DNA from: Halichoerus grypus
Taxonomy: Eukaryota > Chordata > Mammalia > Carnivora > Phocidae
Direction: 5' to 3'
Length of the DNA stretch: 64,000 nt
Assembly: GCF_964656455.1 (NCBI RefSeq)
Contig: NC_135718.1
Location: 52,977,008 to 53,041,007, forward strand
Positions 22,241 to 32,929 of this stretch are shown one piece after another (positions within the stretch are counted from its first letter, which is position 1; each line of letters opens with the position of its first letter). The position numbers and the translations under genes were made by a program. The notes under the pieces were generated by a model, which did no database searches, was not told the DNA's origin, and worked only from the letters and a program-made list of their open reading frames with translations.

Positions 22241-22611
22241 ATCTTGGCACACTGCCTACCAACGTTCTTGACAGGATTCAGGTGGTTTCTTCAGCCTCCA
22301 ATTAATACTAATATATAAAATCTTTGCAGGATAAGACCAAACTTTATTTTTAGAGAATAGTTGGTGGCATGTTGATGTTTATACTGCAATATATGTTTTT
22401 ATAGGCAACCACACGAGATCTGAAGTTTTCAGGATATAGTATTAGGACTTCCTTCCTCCTAAATACAATTCTGAGCAAAATAAGAATTTAAAGTTACTGT
22501 AAGTACTCCATACCAGTTAAAAGTATTTTCTTTCTAGAACATTGTTTCTAATTTAACCAGTATGCTAAACATGGCCTGAGGATTAATCATATCCATTTTT
22601 TCTTATCTCAT
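22241..22611. other. Unassigned stretch
   Basis: Nothing recognised apart from AT-rich sequence. Confidence 0.35.
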
Positions 22612-22855
22612 CTTTTTTTTTTTAAGATTTTATTTATTTATTTTAGATATAGAGAGAGAGCACAGGGAGAAGGGCAGAGGGGAAAGGAGAGGAGCAGAGT
22701 GGGGAGGGAAAGGGAAAGGGAGAGACTCTCAAGCAGACTCTCCACTAAGCGTGGAGCCCTATTTGGGGCTCGATCTCACGACCCAACCAGGAGATCATGA
22801 CCTGAGCCAAAACCAAGAGTCAGATGCCCAACTGACTGAGCCACCCAGGCACCCC
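22612..22855 (-). repeat. Type C Can-SINE, expanded purine core
   Basis: The GA/GGGAAAGG core is longer than usual, giving about 240 bp. It ends CCACCCAGGCACCCC. No clear TSD. Confidence 0.9.
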
Positions 22856-23074
22856 GACATTTTTTTTGACCTATTGCAAAGATGTAATAATTTGTAACAT
22901 AATATATCCATTTTGCATTTTTTACCTATTTAGAAAGTTCAAGGTTTTCATTTTTCTTTTGGGTTAATCTTGCTTCCCCTAACTCTCTCCTAAAAGGGAT
23001 TTTTTTTTTGTCCTTTAGATAAAAGAACATAAAATGGCTGGGGATGCTTCTTGTACAATCACTTTGTATTTCTT

Positions 23075-23275
23075 GGGGCGCCTGGGTGGCTCAGTCATTA
23101 GGCATCTGCCTTTGGCTCAGGTTATGATCCCGGGGACCTGGGATCGAGCCCCACATCGGGATCCCTGCTCCGCGGGAAGCCTGCTTCTCCCTCTCCCACT
23201 CCCCCTGCTTGTGTTCCCTCTCTTGCTGTGTCTCTCTCTGTCAAATAAATAAATAAAATCTTTAAAAAAAGAAAA
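23075..23275 (+). repeat. Type A Can-SINE
   Basis: TSD AATCACTTTGTATTTCTT at 23,057-23,074, and AATCACTTTGTACTTCT at 23,276-23,292. Confidence 0.95.
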
Positions 23276-23292
23276 AATCACTTTGTACTTCT

Positions 23293-23754
23293 ATTGCTTG
23301 ATCTTAAATTAGATGTTATCTCAGAGGATCTAAATTGGTACTTTTTATGGTTAGTATATGACAAAGAGCTCGGCAAATGCACCTGACATGGGATAAGCTG
23401 GACTGTGTACTCTTCATAAAGTTGTTGATGTTATTACTATAACTTATTTTGAAAATACAATAAAAACTATTTATTATAAAGAGGGACTCAATCTAGCTGG
23501 ATTACAATAATTCTAGCTCCTCTAATGAAAGTGAATTGTTAAAGAGATACAAAAAGATAATAAAAACTTAGGTAAATATTTTTCAATTCATTTTCATATA
23601 AATGAGATTTCATATTTCATAGTCTGAGTTTATAACAAGGCTTGTAATATATTTTCTCAAAATCTAGAAACTTATAAACCTAATTTTAAAATTTTTGATT
23701 AGTTTGATACTAAATGCTCTATTAATTAAAGAATGCTAAGAGTTTTTAACTATA
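23293..23754. other. Unassigned AT-rich stretch
   Basis: No gene or repeat recognised. Confidence 0.35.
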
Positions 23755-23769
23755 AGAATTATTGGCTGT

Positions 23770-23993
23770 GGTTATTTATTTATTTATTTATGAGAGAGAG
23801 GGAGAGAGAGAGCACTAGTGTGCGCATGCCTGTGAGCAAGGGGAGGGGCAGAGGGGGAGGGAGAGGGACAAGCTGACTTGGCACTGAACAGGGAGCCCTA
23901 CACGTGCCTCCGCTTGACCCCACAACCGGGAGATCATGACCTGAGCCAAAATAAAGTCAGATGCTTAACCAACTGAGCCACCCAGGCACCCTG
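23770..23993 (-). repeat. Type C Can-SINE
   Basis: TSD AGAATTATTGGCTGT at 23,755-23,769 and 23,994-24,008. It is immediately followed by another SINE that reused the duplicated target. Confidence 0.94.
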
Positions 23994-24014
23994 AGAATTA
24001 TTGGCTGTATTTTA

Positions 24015-24218
24015 TTTTATTTTAATTTTTAAGATTTTATTTATTTATTGGACAGAGAGAGACACAGCGAAAGAGGGAACACAAGCAGGGGGAGTGGGAG
24101 AGAGAGAAGCAGGCTTCCTGCAGAGCAGAGAGACCGATGCGGGGCTCGATCCTAGGACCCTGGGATTGTGACCTGAGCCGAAGGCAGACGCTTAATGACT
24201 GAGCCACCCAGGCGCCCC
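24015..24218 (-). repeat. Type A Can-SINE
   Basis: Flanks TATTGGCTGTATTTTA-like at about 24,000-24,014 and 24,219-24,234. The target is the right-hand TSD of the preceding older SINE. Confidence 0.94.
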
Positions 24219-24377
24219 TATTGGCTGTATTTTAAATGTACTAGGTAGTGCACCTGTCTTGTTCTATAGTTGGTAACAATCCTAGGATACTTTAGACTGA
24301 TACTTTAGCAAGCCAAAATTGATAGACTAAGAAAGACAGACCTAAGTATATCCTTTAAGATTCTAAAGGTAATTACT

Positions 24378-24568
24378 GGGGCACCTGGGTGGCTCAGGCG
24401 GTTAAGCATCTGCCTTCAGCCCAGGTCATGATCTCAGAGCTCTGGGATCGAGTCCCACTTTGGGCTACTGGCTCCACAGGGAGTCTGCTTCTCCCTCTGC
24501 CCCTGCCCCCTACTCGTGGGTTCTCCCTCTCTCTCAAACAAATTTTAAAAGTCTTAAAAATTAAAAAA
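24378..24568 (+). repeat. Type B Can-SINE
   Basis: TSD AAAGGTAATTACT at 24,365-24,377 and 24,569-24,581. Confidence 0.95.
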
Positions 24569-24581
24569 AAAGGTAATTACT

Positions 24582-25163
24582 AGAAGGAAACAAAAACTGA
24601 GGGGAAGAGTAGATAAGGTAAAATGAAAAGTAATTTGAGCGCTAAATTTTGTATCTTTCATAATTAGCAATCAATAGATGTTGAAAGTTGAAAAGTCAAG
24701 AAATGTAAATATCTTTATTTTATAACTTGCAGTCCTGTTTAAAAATGTTTAGTCATGTGCAAACATTATATAATTAAAAAATTAAAACATGTCATAGTAC
24801 TATTTTTAAAATACCACTTTGCTAGAACAAGTATTTTGAGCTCCAATTCTCTATCCCTTAACTGATTCAGGAGACAGGAAAGTTGTTTCCCAGGGATGTG
24901 GCTGTACTTTGCTGCTGGGGCTCAGAAGAAAGCCTTATATAGGCTGTGGATTATGTTCATTACTCCTCACTGAGCAACTAAAATAACTGGACTCCTTCTA
25001 CCTACAGCATAAAGTGGAAAGCAGGGAGACAAAAGGAGGGGATTTGCCAGCCTTTGGTCAAGTAGTAATAGTCCCTTGATAGAGAAATATTTATCGCACT
25101 TATGGAGACATAGGACATTCAAGGATGGGAGTCCCTACCTGTATATAGTTAGCATTGCTGATT
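24582..25163. other. Unassigned stretch
   Basis: No repeat or gene recognised. Confidence 0.35.
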
Positions 25164-25178
25164 AAATGCTTTAGCTTA

Positions 25179-25385
25179 GGGGCACCTGGGTGGCTCAGTT
25201 GGTTAGGCGTCTGCCTTCGGCTTGGGTCATGATCCCAGAGTCCTGGGATCGAGCCTCACATCAGGCTCCCTGCTCAGTGGGGAGGCTGCTTCTCCCTCTC
25301 CCTCTGCCTGCTGCTCCCCTGTTTGTGCTCTCTCTCTCTGTTAAATAAATAAATAAAATCTTAAAAAATAAATAGATAAATAAAT
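25179..25385 (+). repeat. Type B Can-SINE
   Basis: TSD AAATGCTTTAGCTTA at 25,164-25,178 and 25,386-25,400. The right TSD copy leads straight into the local duplication. Confidence 0.95.
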
Positions 25386-25392
25386 AAATGCT

Positions 25393-25580
25393 TTAGCTTA
25401 GAAAGAAGTTAAGTTTTGAAGAGGCTGGAACCCTAGCACAATATTTTACACATAGTGAGCACTTAGTAATTTTCTATTGAACTGAGAGAGGAATGTGTAA
25501 TGATAGATATTGATGCTAATACTGAGCCCATCCCTATGAATTCAAAGTCATTTGAATTGAGAAGCCAGCCTGGAAAAGCA
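25393..25580 (+). repeat. Local duplication, copy 1
   Basis: Starts TTAGCTTAGAAAGAAGTTAAG and ends GAATTGAGAAGCCAGCCTGG. It aligns along its length with 26,412-26,597 at roughly 85-90% by eye. Most differences are transitions. Confidence 0.8.
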
Positions 25581-25599
25581 AAGCAGGGTGATGAGGAGG

Positions 25600-26400
25600 A
25601 GCCACACCACTTGTTGAATTGGAAGGAGAACCCTCTAACATAGAAGGTGCCCAGAGGACCTGATGTTTATTGTTCCTTTTATTTTTATGAAACTTCCTTC
25701 TGATATAATCTGACTAGCATCCTGACTGTCTGATAAATAGATTTCCCAAGCATCCGGATGGAAGTTCAAGCCCAGCAAAGTATAACACACCTATAAAGTG
25801 TATCATAGTTTCATGACTACCTCTGACCCATGAGTCATTACTGTAAAATCTTGTTGGTATGTGTACTTAGCAGTATTTACACTGTGTACATTCTCAAAAA
25901 CATGTCATCAAAATTTCAGTACAATTAATTACTGGTAAAGGAAGTTAATAAATCAGTCTCATTTTAGAGTAAACAACTGTACAGGATGAAGCTAAGTTTA
26001 CCATGCTACAAAGTACGGTAGTTCAGTCCTTCATGCTTAAACAACTTTTATATTTATGAACAAAGAGGCTGTGCTGAGATAAGGATGCCCTAATACTTCA
26101 TTGTCTTCATTCAGGGTTCCCCTATAAGCATGCCTAAGATTCAAATGCAAGTAGTTTATTTGGAAGGGCAGGGGAATGGGGAAGTAAGATAGGAAAAGGA
26201 AGGCAGTCAATAAAGGGTGCATCATTAAGGTGGCTACTGAGGTAATATGGGAGGGGCACCATAGACAACAAGACCAAATACGCGACTAGCTTTCAGAATT
26301 GGGCTATGACTTTAATTTATTTAAAAAAAACAAAAAACAGTGTATCATTTCTTGTGCATCCAGGTTTGTTGAGTGAGAATGATGCTCATTTAGTTCACCT
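25600..26400. other. Unassigned stretch
   Basis: The spacer between the two duplication copies. No gene or named repeat recognised. Confidence 0.35.
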
Positions 26401-26411
26401 TGTTAATATTA

Positions 26412-26597
26412 TTTAGTTTAGAAAGAAATTAAGTTTTGAAGAGGTTGGAACCCTAACACAGTATTTTGCACATGGTGAGCATTTAGTAATTTTCTACTGA
26501 ATTGAGAGGAATGCATAATGACATATGATGATACCAGCACTGGGCCCATCCCCATGAATCCAGAGTCATTTGAATTGAGAAGCTATCCTGGAAAAGA
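26412..26597 (+). repeat. Local duplication, copy 2
   Basis: Starts TTAGTTTAGAAAGAAATTAAG and ends GAATTGAGAAGCTATCCTGG, about 1.02 kb to the right of copy 1. It contains an L2/MIR-like end (CACAGTATTTTGCACATGGTGAGCA). Confidence 0.8.
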
Positions 26598-26724
26598 TGG
26601 GGGTGGGGGTGGGAAGCCCCACTCCGTAAGAATTATTCTAGACCCTTTATGATTCTGGATCACATCTCAGGGTCATCTTACTAAGTATGTCAATCAGATT
26701 TATGGCAAAATATTCAAGTATGTG

Positions 26725-26882
26725 TTCTTTTTAAATTTTTATTTCAGGCATTTCTTATTTTTTTACATTATGAAATATATCAGAAAATTGTACAATAGAC
26801 ACCAAAACATACAGAAAATTGTACAATAGACATCTATATATTCACCATGCAGATTTTACTTTATTTGCTTCCAATTTTTTTT
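26725..26882 (-). repeat. L1-like 3'-end relic
   Basis: TTTTACATTATGAAATATATC with GAAAATTGTACAATAGACA and TATTCACCATGCAGATTTTAC resembles reverse L1 3' ends. CAGAAAATTGTACAATAGACA occurs twice about 31 bp apart. Confidence 0.5.
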
Positions 26883-27077
26883 TTTTTTTAAAGATTTGAT
26901 TTATTTATTTGACAGAGAGACACAGCGAGAGAGGGAACACAAGCAGGGGGAGTGGGAGAGGGAGAAGCAGGCTTCCCGTGGAGCAGGGAGCCTGATGTGG
27001 GGCTCAATCCCAGGACCCTGGGATCATGATCTGAGCCAAAGGCAGACGCTTAACGACTGAGCCACCCAGACGCCCCT
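26883..27077 (-). repeat. Type A Can-SINE
   Basis: Complete, from poly-T to CACCCAGACGCCCC. Flanks are T-rich, so the TSD is ambiguous. Confidence 0.93.
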
Positions 27078-27114
27078 CCATTTTTTTTTTTTTAATAAAA
27101 AGATCTAGATAAGT

Positions 27115-27915
27115 TCAAGCACCGCCTTTGCATCACCCACCTGCTTGTATTCACTAACCTTTGTCTTACGTTTTTCCGTAAGTCTTCTTTCAGCCTTACC
27201 TCTTAACTCAGGCAAATGAAACCTGAAACCACCCATCAGGTGATGGCAACAGCCCTGACATGACCTCCAGTTGGCTCAGAACACCCGGGCTGTTTCAGCT
27301 AAACCCCTGACTCATGCCTGTGCAGATGGGTGATGGAGTGACCAAATATACGACTGGAATGACCAGCAATTGCCTTTACCTCATTATGTTACTAAAATCT
27401 CCACCCAAGAAGGAGCATCAACCTCATTTCCATAATATACAATGTATGTAAAGGGGCGCCTGGGTGGCTCAGTCGTTAAGCGTCTGCCTTCGGCTCAGGT
27501 CATGATTCCAGGTCCTGGGATCAAGCCCCGCATTGGGCTCCCTGCTCCACGGGAGGCCTGCTTCTCCCTCTCCCACTCCCCCTGCTTGTGTTCCCTCTCT
27601 TGCTGTCTCTCTCTCTGTCAAATAAATAAATAAAATCTTTAAAAAAAAAAAAAAAAAATATACAATGTATGTATGTATAGGTGTGTTTCCTTAAGGCGCA
27701 CTCGAGACTTTAGGCTTGCCTCTACATGACAGGACAAGGCTTCCCTATCTAAATATTCATCCTAACCCCAAGCAAAAGTTACCCATTCATGCTCTCTTGA
27801 GGAGTCCTGGTTTCTTATTTGCTGCAAATAAAAGTTTTCTTTGTGCAGCAACCCAAACTGGTGCAGTTTCTGACTCACCAAGGAGTGAACTCCCGTTGGT
27901 TCAGTTACAGTATGT
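27115..27915 (+). repeat. Probable ERV LTR with SINE
   Basis: Long CA-rich U3-like stretch, then GCTGCAAATAAAAG (polyadenylation signal, about 27,825) and GCAACCCAAACTGGTGCAG as a U5-like end. It shares ACTCAGG..AAACC..GGCAACAGCCCTGA with the block at 6.7 kb. No internal retroviral sequence. The ends are estimates. Confidence 0.5.
27451..27656 (+). repeat. Type A Can-SINE
   Basis: TSD AATATACAATGTATGTA (17 bp) at 27,434-27,450 and 27,657-27,673. Confidence 0.95.
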
Positions 27916-28281
27916 ATGTTTGTTTTTATACTTCTACCTTATATGTATCCATCAACAGCCTAGTATTTTTGTTTTTAAACTTATATAACTGGCATAGTAA
28001 TTTATATCACCTTTTGAAATTTAATTTTTTAACACATATTTTAGAGATTTATCTATGTTGTTACATTTGGTATAGATTTCTACAGTATGAATAAATTACA
28101 CAGGTTATATTCTTCTACTTGTGGATATTATTTCCAATTTTTGCTATTATGAAAAATGCTTCAGTGCATATGTGCTCAGTTTTCTCTAGGGTATCTACAT
28201 AGAAATGGCTTGTCTTTTCATGCAGCTTATAATAATTTTTGTAGAATGAAAGTTTTACCTTTTAGGTCTTTTTCTTTTTTT

Positions 28282-28303
28282 ATTTTATTTATTTATTTAT
28301 TTA

Positions 28304-28334
<31 letters not shown>

Positions 28335-28511
28335 TTTTATTTATTTGACAGAGAGAGACATAGAGAGGGAACACAAGCAGGGGGAGCGGGAGAGGGAGAA
28401 GCAGGCTTCCCGCTGAGCAGGGAGCCCGATGCGGGGCTCGATCCCAGGACCCTGGGATCATGACCTGAGCCGAAGGCAGACGCTTAACGACTGAGCCACC
28501 CAGGCACCCCA
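28282..28511 (-). repeat. Type A Can-SINE (younger of the pair)
   Basis: TSD AGGTCTTTTTCTTTTTTT at 28,264-28,281 and 28,512-28,529. An ATTT repeat and a T run of nearly 30 bases precede the core. Confidence 0.95.
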
Positions 28512-28529
28512 AGGTCTTTTTCTTTTTTT

Positions 28530-28741
28530 AAATAAAGATTTATTTATTTTGAGAGAGAGAAAGCATGTGCATGCACAAGTGGGGGGAGGGGCAGAGGGAG
28601 AAGGAGAGAGAGAGAATCTCAAGCAGACTCCATGCTGAGCACAGAGCCTGATGCAGGGCTCAATCTCACGACCCTGAGATCATGACCTGAGCTGAAATCA
28701 AGAGTTGGATGCTTGACCAACAGAGCCACCAACATACCCCA
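28530..28741 (-). repeat. Type C Can-SINE (older of the pair)
   Basis: Its left TSD (ACCTTTTAGGTCTTT, 28,257-28,271) was overrun by the younger SINE. The right copy is at 28,742-28,756. Confidence 0.92.
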
Positions 28742-29141
28742 ACCTTTTAGGTCTTTAACCTAGTTGGAATTTATTTTTGTGCATGCTGTGAGGTAGGGAT
28801 CTAATTTTATCTTTTTCCATATGGAAAAAATATGAAAATTTCCCATTTTTTTCACATTAAACTGACACATTTCAGATCTGTATCTCTCTAACAGATAAAG
28901 ACTAAAAACAAAACAAAACAAAAATGAAACACCTATAACCACAATGCCATTATCACACCTAACAAATTAATAATTCCTTAATATTATTTTATCTCTCATC
29001 CATGTTCAAATTTTCCCAAATATCTTTTTACAGTTAGTTTCTTCAAATCAGGATTCAAACAAGGTCAACACATTGTATTTGGTTGACACATCTCTTAAAT
29101 CTTTAGTTTATTACGGTTCCTCCTCTCCCAATTTTTTATGC

Positions 29142-29162
29142 CATTCATTCATTCATTCATTT
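29142..29162. repeat. (CATT)n microsatellite
   Basis: About five ATTC/CATT units at the left junction of an older SINE. Confidence 0.9.
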
Positions 29163-29179
29163 TAACTCATTTATTTTAT

Positions 29180-29390
29180 TATTTTTATTTTATTTATTTA
29201 TTTATTTTAAAGATTTTATTTATTTATTTGTCAGAGAGAGAGAGAGAGAGCACAAGCAGGGGGAGCGGCTGGCAGAGAGGGAAGGCTCCCCGCTGAGCAA
29301 GAAGCCTGATATGGGGCTTGATCCCAGGACCCTGAGATCACGACCTGAGACGAAGGCAAACACTTAACCGACTGAGCCACCCAGACGCCC
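29180..29390 (-). repeat. Type B Can-SINE (inner)
   Basis: Flanks CTCATTTATTTTATT at 29,166 and CTCATTTATTTATTT at 29,391. It interrupts the poly-T region of an older SINE. Confidence 0.93.
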
Positions 29391-29588
29391 CTCATTTATT
29401 TATTTTAAAGAGAGAGAGAACATGAGCAGGGAGAGGGGCAGAGGGAGAGGGAGAGAGAGAGAGAATCTCAAGCAGACTCCCTGATGAGCAGGGAGCCCCA
29501 CTCAGGGCTTGATCCCTCGACCCTGAGATCATGACCCAAGCTGAAACCAAGAGTTGAACGCTTAACTGACTGAGCCACCCTGGAACCC
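29391..29588 (-). repeat. Type C Can-SINE (outer)
   Basis: Its target TTATGCCATT is at 29,136-29,145 and 29,589-29,598. The whole outer unit therefore spans 29,146-29,588 with the inner SINE inside. Confidence 0.92.
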
Positions 29589-29845
29589 TTATGCCATTTG
29601 TTTATTTAAGAAACAGAGTCATTTGTAAAATCTGGATTTGGTTGATTGCATCCTTGTGGTATTGTTTAACATAGTTATCTACTCACCACATTTCTTATAA
29701 ACTAGTAATTTGATGTAGATGCTTGATTAGATTCCAGGTTTGCAGGAATACTTTGTAGGTGGTTCTATGTAACTCCTATTTCATTACATCACAAGGAACT
29801 AATATCTGGTCATCTGAATTTTTTTATTAATAGATTTTACTTTTT

Positions 29846-30029
29846 TTAAAGATTTTATTTTTATTAGAGAGAGAGAGAGAGTATGAGCAGGGGGAGGGGC
29901 AGAGGGAGAGGGAGAAGCAGACTCCCCCTGCTGAGCAGGGAGCCTGACATGGGGCTTGATCCCAGGATCCTGAGATCATGACCTAAGCTGATGGCAGATG
30001 CTTAACCGACTGAGCCACCCAGGCATCCC
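29846..30029 (-). repeat. Type B Can-SINE
   Basis: TSD AGATTTTACTTTTT at 29,832-29,845 and 30,030-30,043. Confidence 0.95.
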
Positions 30030-30483
30030 AGATTTTACTTTTTGAAACTGTTAGATTTACAGAAAAACTGAGCAGATAGTATGTGCAGAGTTCCTGTATT
30101 TATCCCACCTCCATTCTCCCAGTTTCCCCAATCACTAACATTTCTCATTAATCTAGTATATTCGTTGTAGTTAATGAACTAATATTGGTACCTTACTATT
30201 AACTGAAGTTCATACTTTATTCAGATTTCCTTGGGTTTTTTGTTTGTTTGTTTATCTAATGTCCTTTTTCTATTCCAGGACCCCAACCAAGATATCAAGA
30301 CTATCTCACTTTTAATGATGCTAATTTTGACCAGTGGGTTCAAGTGTTTTCAGGTAGATAGATCTGTTATAAAGTCCTCCGTTATTTTTCTCAGTGGGTT
30401 TAGTGTCTATTTATAATCATTGCCTACATACATTATTTCATTAGGAGTAGTAAAACTGTAATTTTTAAAAATTCTATGATTTC

Positions 30484-30686
30484 AGGACGCCTGGGTGGCT
30501 CAGTCGGTTAAGGGTGTGCCTTCGGCTCATGGCATGATCCCAGGGTCCTAGGATCGAGTCCCATGTCAGGCTCCTTGCTCAGCAGGGAGCCTGCTTCTCC
30601 CTCTGCCTGCCACTCCCCCTGCTTGTGCTCTCTCTCTCTCTCTCTCTCGCACAAATAAAATCTTAAAAAAAACAAAACAAAAAAAT
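30484..30686 (+). repeat. Type B Can-SINE
   Basis: TSD AAAATTCTATGATTTC at 30,468-30,483 and 30,687-30,702. The head begins GGACGCCTGG. Confidence 0.95.
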
Positions 30687-30702
30687 AAAATTCTATGATT
30701 TC

Positions 30703-31079
30703 TTCTGCAATTATTGCCTAGAATTTGCCTACCAAGAAGAACTTTGCTTTTTCAACCATTTGGTTACCTTTGAAATACTGTACAATTTGTCTTGCATAGA
30801 TTTTAATCGTTCTAAATATTAATGATTCTAAAATAACCACGTGATATGTGTGAGAAATTCCAGTTACTTTTTAAATTTTTTAAATTATTTGCACAAAAAT
30901 ACAAAGAAAATATTTTATATTGCAAAATAAAAGCTGCGGCTTTCATATTCCTGAATGTAATATCTGCCATTTATGCAGACTGCACAAAAACATGTTGAAA
31001 GGCTAATTAAAATACTTAAAAAGAAAACTATTATAGCATATTTGTTTTGAGCCAAAAAATTTCAAGCACTTAACTGGCA
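30703..31079. other. Unassigned AT-rich stretch
   Basis: No gene or repeat recognised. Confidence 0.35.
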
Positions 31080-31240
31080 TTAACAATTAGTTCTCATAGT
31101 TTTATTGAAACTTTGTTATAATAAATACTATTCCTAATTAATGTGCATGTTGTAATAACAAATAACATGATAGTTTATAGCTGAGGAACTGAGACTCAGA
31201 GAGTTAAAGGAAGTAGCCTGAGGGAGTAAATAATTTAGAT
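31080..31240 (-). repeat. MIR-like fragment
   Basis: GTTTATAGCTGAGGAACTGAGACTCAGAGAGTTAAAGGAAGTAGCC is a reverse MIR core. The outer parts are decayed. Confidence 0.55.
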
Positions 31241-31363
31241 ACACAGACCTATTAAAGAGAATTAGCAATGAAAATACAAAAGGATGTGACTCCTTCTACA
31301 AAGGTATGGCATGTTAGTTATTTTTCTTCTTCCAAATAAAACCTACTTGTGTAGAGCAAACTT

Positions 31364-31489
31364 TTTTTTTTTTTTAAATTTTTTTTATTGTTATGTTAAT
31401 CCCCATACATTACATCATTAGTTTTAGATATAGTGTTCCATGATTCATTGTTTGTGCATAACACCCAGTGCTCCATGCAGAACCCAGTG
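31364..31489 (-). mobile_element. Very short 5'-truncated carnivore L1
   Basis: Poly-T, then TTATTGTTATGTTAATCCCCATACATTACATC and ACACCCAGTGCTCCATGCAG, is reverse carnivore L1 3' end, only about 125 bp. A perfect 21 bp TSD lies at 31,343-31,363 and 31,490-31,510, which marks a recent insertion. Confidence 0.92.
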
Positions 31490-31511
31490 CTACTTGTGTA
31501 GAGCAAACTTT

Positions 31512-31686
31512 ATTTTCTTTTGTTTTTTTAGAGAGGGAGAGGTGGGGGAGGGGCCAAAGGAGAGGGAGAGAGAATCTCAAGCAGATTCCACGCCCAGCAC
31601 AAAGCCCGATCTCACAACCCTGAGATCATGACAGGAGCCGAAACCAAGACTTGGGTGCTTAACCAACTGAGCCACCCAGGTGCCCC
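31512..31686 (-). repeat. Type C Can-SINE
   Basis: AATCTCAAGCAGATTCC core and CACCCAGGTGCCCC head. Short CAAACTT-like flanks. It abuts the L1 target duplication. Confidence 0.9.
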
Positions 31687-32329
31687 AAACTTAACTTTCT
31701 AATAGTAAAAAAAATTACATAATATTAGCACTATAGAAAAAGAATAAATACCTAATAATCAGTCAAAACTTGTTTCCAATAAAACACAGTGGCCTATTGG
31801 GTTCTAATCAACAGAATATTCTCCGTGATTCACTATTTTGCTCACAAATATCAATACCACAATTGTTTAGAAATTAAGAGGGCATGATCCAAAGTTTTAG
31901 ATATGTAAGGGGTTGTTGGCTAGTTCTTGAAGGAACTTTTCACATTGTCCACTCATAAACATAATATCAGAATGTATGTTCCTAAAATTAGACATGTACT
32001 CCATTGAATATGCTAGACTTACCTGATTCATGTCAATGACCTGGGAAGCAAACAGCTGAAGGTGAGAGAAAGGTGGAATGAATAGTGAAGTAGGGAAATG
32101 ATGAATACCTGTTGTGGCCTGAGGCTAACTGCAGGGATGGGAGACAATAGCTCATCCCACTCATCTTCCTTTTCCAAGCTTCTCCTTAGGAAAAGAAGCC
32201 CACAGGAACCATGGCAAATCTGCTTCCCGAACATATATGGAGAGATGGATCAGGACAGAACAAGAAGTGGACTGTGGTAGTCATGAGGGTGCTCCACTCA
32301 GATCTCCCTTCTAGAGATACTGCAGGAAG
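31687..32329. other. Unassigned stretch
   Basis: No gene supported. Overlapping short frames at 32,028-32,280 on both strands have no features. The right part may belong to the LTR that follows. Confidence 0.3.
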
Positions 32330-32715
32330 CATAGCCGACTGACGGTGGACACACTTTGGGCTCTAATGCATTCATGCCAGGCCTGGCTTCCCCTAAGCTT
32401 CTCCCAGTCAACAACGAGTACAGCAGGGTAAAAGAACCAGTCTATTGTTGCACAAAGCAGGATTCCTATAATTGCAACTTTAACTCAGGGACTTCCCATT
32501 GGCCTGGGTAAGATTTTCTTAGAACTGCTCTACGGTCTGAGGCTCTTCTCACTCAATCCTTTCTTTCCTCTTTTCCTGTCATAGGTGTTAGACCTGTGTC
32601 ACTCTCCCTGTCTACTCCTACTCCCTTGCCCTTTCTCTTTCATAAGCACTCCCTCCAGTAAATCCCTTGAACATCTAATCTTGGTGTCTGCTTCTCCATA
32701 GATTCAAATTGATAC
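32330..32715 (+). repeat. Probable ERVL/MaLR-type LTR
   Basis: A CT-rich 3' half (CACTCCCTCCAGTAAATCCC) ends in CTAATCTTGGTGTCTGCTTCTCC, wording typical of old mammalian LTR ends. The 5' boundary is unknown and no internal sequence is present. Confidence 0.5.
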
Positions 32716-32719
32716 ACCT

Positions 32720-32929
32720 GGGGCGCCTGGGTGGCTCAGTTGGTTAAGCGACTGCCTTCGGCTCGGGTCATGATCCTGGAGTCCCGGGATCGAGTCCCGC
32801 ATCGGGCTCCCTGCTCGGCGGGGAGTCTGCTTCTCCCTCTGACCCTACCCCCTCTCATGTGCTCTCTCTCTCCTCTCATCCTCTCTCAAATAAATAAATA
32901 AAATCTTTAAAAAAAAAAAAAAAACAAAC
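32720..32929 (+). repeat. Type B Can-SINE
   Basis: TSD AAATTGATACACCT at 32,706-32,719 and 32,930-32,943. Confidence 0.95.

Larger units (their letters stand above)
27940..28860 (-). repeat. L1 relic with two nested SINEs
   Basis: TTTCCAATTTTTGCTATTATG at about 28,132 and GAATTTATTTTTGTGCATGCTGTGAGGTAGGG at about 28,769 are reverse-complement L1 3' sequence. The SINE pair at 28,282-28,741 splits it. Confidence 0.65.
28890..30470 (-). repeat. L1 (L1ME-like) 3' UTR with three SINEs
   Basis: CACAATGCCATTATCACACCTAACAAATTAA, CAGGATTCAAACAAGGTCAACACATTG and TTGACACATCTCTTAAATC, then GGATTTGGTTGATTGCATCCTTGTGGTA, match reverse L1ME 3' UTR. After 30,043 a further block (TTAGATTTACAGAAAAACTGAGCAG) suggests a second, adjacent L1 relic. 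Confidence 0.7.

Noticed and set aside
29142..29590. Regular SINE spacing as a CRISPR-like or other array
   Set aside because: The direct repeats are TSDs and SINE tails in a vertebrate genome. No short repeat/spacer array exists.
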